Shown here: piece by piece, positions 4,986 to 7,884 of the stretch
How the letters are laid out: each line of letters starts with the position of its first letter
Numbering within the stretch: position 1 is the stretch's first letter
Source: JAWWBN01 sp033720955
GTDB taxonomy: Bacteria; Acidobacteriota; Thermoanaerobaculia; Multivoradales; JAHEKO01
Direction of reading: 5' to 3'
Length of the DNA: 7,884 nucleotides
Assembly (NCBI GenBank): GCA_033720955.1
Contig: JAWWBN010000181.1
Location: forward strand, 1-7,884
The notes under the pieces: model-generated
Told to the model about the DNA's origin: nothing
The model's input: only the letters and a program-made list of their open reading frames with translations
The model's database searches: none
Translations under genes and position numbers: made by a program

Positions 4986-7777
4986 TCGGCCGGCGGCTCG
5001 CCGTCGTGGCGGCGGCTCTGACCCTCCTTTCGGCCCCCGGAGCGGGCGCCGCCTCCCTGGAGGGCGAGACGGTGGCCGTCGTGGAGCTGGTGACCGACCG
5101 CCGGCCGCCCGATCGCCGGCGTCTGGAGTCGCTGCTGGTCAGCGAGCCGGGGCGGCCGCTGCGCGGCGAGGAGGTGCGCTCGTCGCTGCGAAACCTGCAC
5201 GCCAGCGGCCAGGTGGCCGAGGCCGAGGCGTGGGCGCGGCGAAGCCCGCAGGGGCTCGCGCTGGTCTTCGACGTGACCCTCAAGCTGCGGGTGAGCGAGG
5301 TGCGCATGGAAGGGGAGACGCCGGTGCCGCGACGCGACCTGCAGCGGCGGCTGGTGCAGCGCCGGGGCGAGGCGCTGGTCGAGAGCCGGGTGGTGCGCGG
5401 CGTCTACCGGCTGCAGGACCTGCTGGCCGCCCGCGGCTTCCCCCGGGCGGTGGTGCGCGCCGAGGTGCGGGCCGATCCGGCGGCGGGGACCGCGGCCCTG
5501 GTCTATCGGATCGAGGCGGGACCGCCCTCACTCGTCGAGGAGGTGGGGTTCGACGGCGACCTGGGCCCCTTCTCGCCAGAGGAGCTGCGGCAGCCGCTGC
5601 GCTCCCGGCCGGGCGACCGCCACCGCCCCGACGTCGCCCGCGAGGACGCCGAGCGGCTCGAGGAGTGGCTGCTGGCGAGGGGGCACCGGCAGGCGGTGGT
5701 GGAGCCGCCGCGCGCCACCCCGGGAGGCTCGCCGCCGGACGTGGTCCTCGCCTACCCGGTCCAGGCCGGCCCCGAGTTCGAGATCGTCCTCGAGGGCCCC
5801 GGCGTCGAGCGTCTGCGGCGGCGTCTGGATCTGCCCCTCCTGGCCGCCGAGCGGTACGACGAGGCGTTGCTGGCGCAGAGCCTCGCCGACCTCGAGGCGC
5901 ATCTGCAGGAGCGCGGCCACTATCGCGTCCGGGTGACGCCCCGGGTGGAGCGCTCGCCGGGCCGGGTGAAGATCGCGATCGAGATCGAGCCGGGGCCGGT
6001 CTACGAGCTGGCGACGCTCTCCTTCGACGGCAACCTGCACGCCACCGACGCCCAGCTCGCGCGGCGGGTGACCACCGGCCCGGGCGGGCTGCTGGATGCC
6101 GGCCGCCTGATCGACCGGGAGCTCGAGGCCGACCTCGAGAATCTGCGACGCTTCTACGCCCTGGAGGGCTACCGTCAGGCGGTGATCGGTCCGCCCCGGG
6201 TGGAGGAGCAGGGGCAGCTCCTCTCCGTGGTGATCCCGATCGTCGAGGGACCGAGGCAGATCACCGCCTCTCTCGTCTTCGAGGGCGATCTGACCCTGGC
6301 CGCCGGCGAGCTCGCCGCGGCGGTGCCGCTGACCCCGGGCGGGCCCTACCACCCGCGGCTGCTGGAGGAGAGCGTCGCCGGGGTGCGGGCGCTCTACGAA
6401 GAGCGGGGCTTCCCCTCCACCCAGGTGGAGGCGCGGGTGGAGTGGGACGCCGAGCGCACCTTCGCCGACGTGGCGCTGCCGATCCTGGAGGGGCCGCGGG
6501 CGGTGGTGGACCGGGTGATCGTGCGGGGCAACGTGGTGACCCGGACCGCGCTGATCCGGCGGCTGGTGGCGGTCCAGCCGGGGGACGTCGTCAACACCGG
6601 CCGTCTGCTGGAGGCGCAGCGACGGCTGCTCGCCGCCGGGGTGTTCTCCCGCGCCGAGGTGCGGCTCGGTCCGGCGGCGCCCTTCGCGGAGCGGCGCGAC
6701 GTGCTGGTTCGGGTCGAGGAGGGGCGGCGCAACCGGCTGGGCTACGGCCTGGGATGGGACTCGGAGAGCGGCGTGCGGGCGCTGCTCCGGGTGAGCCGGC
6801 TGAACCTCGGAGGCCGCGGCACCGCGGCCCGGCTGGAGCTCAAGGCGAGCGACCGCGACCAGCTCGCCCGCCTCCTGATCCAGCAGCCCTTCCTGGCGGG
6901 CCGCGAGCTGCCCACCACCGTCTCGCTCTTCTCCATCCAGGAGGCCCAGGAGAGCTTCGACTCGGTGCGCCGCGGCGTGCAGGCGCGGATGGACCGGCTG
7001 GGCGACCGGGTGGACCTGCGTCTGCTGGCCTCCTTTCGGATGGTGGAGGTCGAGAACGCCGACCCGGCGCTCGAGCCGCTGGAGATCGACCGCGACCTGC
7101 GCGAGGTGGACCTGGCCAGCGTGAGCCCCGGTCTGGTGATCGACCGGCGGGACGACCCGATCGACCCCTCCCGCGGCTGGACGGCGTCGCTGCAGGCCGA
7201 GTGGGCGTTCCCGCTGCTGTCGGCCCGCACCCGGTTCCTGAAGCTCTTCGGCCAGCAGACCGGCTACCTCTCGCTGGGCTCGTGGGGGGTGGTGGCGGCC
7301 AGCGTGCGGGCGGGAGCGATCGAGCCCATCGCGGGCGGCGGCGGGGCGGAGGACCCCACGGTCCCCGCGGACCTGCCGTCGCGGCAGGTGCCCATCGCGG
7401 AGCGCTTCTTCGGCGGCGGGCGGTCCACCCACCGGGCCTACGAGCGCGACCGGCTGGGCATCTTCGGCGAGACCCTCATTTCGCGGAGCGACGGCACCGG
7501 CCGGGTGCCGGTGGGGGGCACCGGCCTGCTCCTGGCCAACGTCGACTACCGCTTCCCGATCGCCGGGCCGGTGGGCGGCTCCCTCTTCGTGGACGCCGGC
7601 AACGTCTGGGCCGACTGGCGGCGGATCGACGTCGGTCAGGCGAAGGGCGGCGTCGGCCTGGGGCTTCGCTATCTCTCGCCCATCGGTCCCCTGCGGCTGG
7701 AGGTGGGGTGGAAGCTCGACCGCGAGCGCGGGGAGCCCGGCTCCGTCGTCTTTCTGAGCTTCGGCAACCCGTTCTGA
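4982..7777 (+). CDS. Omp85-family outer-membrane assembly protein (BamA/TamA-like), about seven POTRA domains
   Basis: From CTG 4982 the product is 931 residues, longer than E. coli BamA (about 810) or TamA (about 577). Residues 1-23 form a clean signal peptide: MIGRRLAVV, a hydrophobic core, then an AGA cleavage box. About seven POTRA-like repeats follow, at roughly 31-102, 103-182, 183-265, 266-340, 341-426, 427-507 and 508-582. They are marked by openings such as FDGN (348), FEGD (433) and VRGN (514), and by helix-strand turns such as LAARGFPRAVV, LQERGHYRVRV and YEERGFPSTQV. The barrel (583-931) shows DRRDDPIDPSRGW (721-733), the loop-6 region RFFGGGRSTHRAYERDRLG (808-826), FVDAGNVW (869-876) and LRYLSPIGPLRLEVGW (895-910); the last residue is Phe, as expected for BAM substrates. 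Such proteins insert barrels into the outer membrane. Position right after tamB suggests a TamB partner; whether it is the cell's main BamA or a TamA cannot be decided here. GTG 4967 (adds 5 residues) and GTG 5006 (cuts the basic n-region) are other possible starts. Confidence 0.92.
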   Translation: MIGRRLAVVAAALTLLSAPGAGAASLEGETVAVVELVTDRRPPDRRRLESLLVSEPGRPLRGEEVRSSLRNLHASGQVAEAEAWARRSPQGLALVFDVTLKLRVSEVRMEGETPVPRRDLQRRLVQRRGEALVESRVVRGVYRLQDLLAARGFPRAVVRAEVRADPAAGTAALVYRIEAGPPSLVEEVGFDGDLGPFSPEELRQPLRSRPGDRHRPDVAREDAERLEEWLLARGHRQAVVEPPRATPGGSPPDVVLAYPVQAGPEFEIVLEGPGVERLRRRLDLPLLAAERYDEALLAQSLADLEAHLQERGHYRVRVTPRVERSPGRVKIAIEIEPGPVYELATLSFDGNLHATDAQLARRVTTGPGGLLDAGRLIDRELEADLENLRRFYALEGYRQAVIGPPRVEEQGQLLSVVIPIVEGPRQITASLVFEGDLTLAAGELAAAVPLTPGGPYHPRLLEESVAGVRALYEERGFPSTQVEARVEWDAERTFADVALPILEGPRAVVDRVIVRGNVVTRTALIRRLVAVQPGDVVNTGRLLEAQRRLLAAGVFSRAEVRLGPAAPFAERRDVLVRVEEGRRNRLGYGLGWDSESGVRALLRVSRLNLGGRGTAARLELKASDRDQLARLLIQQPFLAGRELPTTVSLFSIQEAQESFDSVRRGVQARMDRLGDRVDLRLLASFRMVEVENADPALEPLEIDRDLREVDLASVSPGLVIDRRDDPIDPSRGWTASLQAEWAFPLLSARTRFLKLFGQQTGYLSLGSWGVVAASVRAGAIEPIAGGGGAEDPTVPADLPSRQVPIAERFFGGGRSTHRAYERDRLGIFGETLISRSDGTGRVPVGGTGLLLANVDYRFPIAGPVGGSLFVDAGNVWADWRRIDVGQAKGGVGLGLRYLSPIGPLRLEVGWKLDRERGEPGSVVFLSFGNPF

Positions 7778-7884
7778 TAGACTCCCGTCTTCCCCGGGTC
7801 GGGCCAGCGGCGCCGGCCCCCTCTCGCGAAGACCTCGCACCAAAGCCAGGCACCTCCACCACCTCAGCCACCCGCGGGTCGATC

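Noticed and set aside
7778..7783. TAGACT after the last stop, resembling a -10 box
   Set aside because: No -35-like element at a 16-18 base distance and no gene start visible in the remaining bases.
7801..7819. Possible hairpin gggcc/ggccc with a 9-base loop after the Omp85 stop
   Set aside because: Only 5 pairs and no T-run follows; in such GC-rich DNA this is expected by chance. I do not call a terminator.
5528..7843. A 771-residue open frame on the minus strand opposite the Omp85 gene
   Set aside because: Same GC effect; composition is rich in His, Pro, Gln, Arg and Gly, without domains, and it mirrors the codon positions of the real gene.

Overview
This is a very GC-rich stretch with almost every third codon position G or C. 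It holds one co-directional, tightly packed gene cluster on the + strand. The gene content is typical of a diderm bacterium: a TamB inner-membrane/periplasmic protein and an Omp85-family outer-membrane barrel. High GC, a TamB-Omp85 pair behind a tlyA-nadK pair, and an Omp85 with many POTRA repeats suggest Acidobacteriota (perhaps Thermoanaerobaculia) or Myxococcota. This placement is an inference and is not certain; no phylogenetic marker was searched.

Layout. Bases 1-163 are the 3' end of a TlyA-type rRNA 2'-O-methyltransferase gene. Its TGA overlaps the GTG start of nadK (NAD kinase, 160-1023) in a GTGA junction. After 26 bases comes tamB (1050-4985, 1311 aa). Its last bases overlap the start of a BamA/TamA-like Omp85 gene (best start CTG at 4982, end 7777, 931 aa). 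The last 107 bases (7778-7884) hold no gene or convincing terminator that I can see. No promoter is visible in the window; transcription probably starts upstream of tlyA.

How the genes work together. TlyA and NadK are housekeeping functions (ribosome methylation, NADP supply), and tlyA-nadK adjacency is common in bacteria. The second half is an envelope module. TamB is anchored in the inner membrane and spans the periplasm as a beta-rich bridge. The Omp85 protein has a signal peptide, about seven POTRA repeats and a C-terminal 16-strand-type barrel ending in Phe. Together they probably form a TAM-like complex for outer-membrane protein assembly or lipid traffic. The overlap suggests the two are made in a coupled way.

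The points most worth a second look are the apparent seven-POTRA architecture, the non-standard start of the Omp85 gene, and its altered loop-6 motif (HRAY in place of VRGF/VRGY). I see no CRISPR, mobile element, RNA gene or defence system, and nothing that I would call a wholly new system.
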